Source: Chitinophagaceae bacterium 26-R-25
GTDB taxonomy: Bacteria > Bacteroidota > Bacteroidia > Chitinophagales > Chitinophagaceae
NCBI GenBank assembly: GCA_029906195.1
Contig: JARWSJ010000003.1
Coordinates: 310,001-374,000 of the forward strand
Length of the DNA stretch: 64,000 bases
Direction of reading: 5' to 3'
The notes beneath the pieces are model-generated. The model saw only the letters and a program-made list of their open reading frames with translations, did not search any database and was not told the origin of the DNA. Within the stretch, counting starts at the first letter, position 1. The number at the start of each line of letters is the position of its first letter. This document shows positions 63,156-64,000 of the stretch, piece after piece. The position numbers and the translations under genes were made by a program.

Positions 63156-63865
63156 TGAAGAGAATAATGTGCAGCCTGGCAAATATCCTTGCCTTTGAAC
63201 TCCCTTTGGAGCCGGGTTTTTTAGCGGCTAGTTTTTCCCAACAACATTTGTATTACAAAAGTGCAGAACCGAATTGGCACTTTTATGGAACAAGAAGAAA
63301 GGTGATCAGCCGGTTTTGGCTGCGGTATGTAACCTTTCATTTTGGTGTATTACTTTTAATGGCAATCATCTTAACTACCGGTTATTGTCAACAGCTACCG
63401 AACCCATCCGGTGTTTTCATTGGAGCTGTTGTTTCTTTCTTCTGCATGATTTCTATCTTTTATTATCCCAAATTTTACACGGACTTTCTTCCGGCGCTCG
63501 ATACCATTACCAGTCAGCAGGAAAAACTGCAAGCCGAACAGGAAGAAACAAAAAAGTGCAAGCGCACCCAGTTTTCTACTCCAACCTTGGTTATCATTTA
63601 CTTTGTTCTTTCAAAAACAACCGACCTTTCAATGCCCCCTGCAAATGATGTCGGCGCAGGTTTGCTTAATAATTTGTTTGGCGTGGACAAGGACAAGCTA
63701 AAACAAAATATTGTCCGGCTACTCAAAATTTCCGAACTGTCCGCGAAAGAACGGGCAGAATTTATCAAGGGTATTTCCGCAGCCAGGGATTTTTTCATTG
63801 CGGTCGGCAGCAAATCCGCCGAACCCATCCTTAACCAACTCGAATTAAAAGTAAATCGCGGCTGA
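63155..63865 (+). CDS. Hypothetical membrane protein
   Basis: A 236-residue protein of the inner membrane. ATG 63155 follows a GTG in frame; the site AAAAAGGAA precedes it. Two membrane helices (about 60-80, FGVLLLMAIILTTGY, and about 88-107, GAVVSFFCMISIFYY) are followed by a coiled segment (QQEKLQAEQEETKKCK) and a helical charged C-terminus (KDKLKQNIVRLLKISELSAKERAEF). No known family; C-terminal residues resemble accessory-region proteins of Bacteroidota. It is the last complete gene, 135 bp from the right edge. Confidence 0.6.
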   Translation: MKRIMCSLANILAFELPLEPGFLAASFSQQHLYYKSAEPNWHFYGTRRKVISRFWLRYVTFHFGVLLLMAIILTTGYCQQLPNPSGVFIGAVVSFFCMISIFYYPKFYTDFLPALDTITSQQEKLQAEQEETKKCKRTQFSTPTLVIIYFVLSKTTDLSMPPANDVGAGLLNNLFGVDKDKLKQNIVRLLKISELSAKERAEFIKGISAARDFFIAVGSKSAEPILNQLELKVNRG

Positions 63866-64000
63866 ACCTTATTTATCGTGGCGTTGATTTAATCATTAAC
63901 CATGCCAAACAGCTCATTCACCAAGTGAAACAAGCTTTATGCATACTTAAGTTTTTTTTATTTGCTTTTGATTGTAGTTTGATGTTCTAAAACAAAAGTG
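63866..64000. other. Right-edge sequence without a gene
   Basis: 135 bp, AT-rich, ending in the window edge. No gene, repeat or tRNA is seen. Confidence 0.5.

Overview
The window is a chromosomal segment of a Bacteroidota bacterium, most likely a Chitinophagaceae relative. The evidence is the type IX secretion (T9SS) machinery and sorting domains, the PorP/SprF proteins, Bacteroidota-style promoter elements (TTTG ... TAnnTTTG), near absence of Shine-Dalgarno sequences, and many small lipoproteins. About 0-52.9 kb looks like resident chromosome. From about 52.9 kb to the right edge it looks like an acquired, AT-rich island.

Region 1 (0-23.6 kb) is mostly housekeeping: a truncated GntP-type gluconate permease, an outer-membrane barrel protein, DNA polymerase I, phosphate acetyltransferase plus acetate kinase, RecA, a FecR-like lipoprotein, a small T9SS-exported protein, methylglyoxal synthase, UvrB, an AraC-type regulator with a metal-binding-like N-terminus, a REC-histidine kinase protein divergent from a HAMP-PAS kinase with its response regulator, a hotdog thioesterase and a ThrE-type amino-acid exporter. 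A 1.4 kb stretch at 16.0-17.4 kb holds a small ORF, RNA-like hairpins and a REPIN-like pair of palindromes.

Region 2 (24.4-44.3 kb) is a surface-adhesin/T9SS cluster on the + strand: three very large secreted proteins (2299, 1402 and 1371 aa) that end in type B (gliding-associated) sorting domains, followed by PorP/SprF, a PorE-like OmpA/PD40 protein and a second PorP/SprF. Region 3 (44.4-52.6 kb) holds lipoproteins (one gene flanked by 148-bp direct repeats), a diheme cytochrome c, a TIM-barrel-like protein of unknown role, a HopJ-family protein, an ArsR/SRPBCC pair with a clearly readable promoter-operator, and an EF-Tu-domain/DUF7660 pair.

Region 4 (52.9-64.0 kb) starts at the 3' half of a tRNA-Asn gene with its terminator, next to a tyrosine integrase. 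It carries a Septu-like (PtuA ATPase + PtuB HNH) defence pair. After that comes a run of small hypothetical genes, all on the - strand, separated by long imperfect inverted repeats that resemble integron attC sites. A separate intergenic repeat family occurs three times here. The right end of the island is outside the window.

One signal runs through the whole window. Many intergenic regions contain a long dyad whose arms are built from degenerate tandem copies of a short word, and the word differs from place to place. No CRISPR array, rRNA, intact tRNA or transposase was seen.
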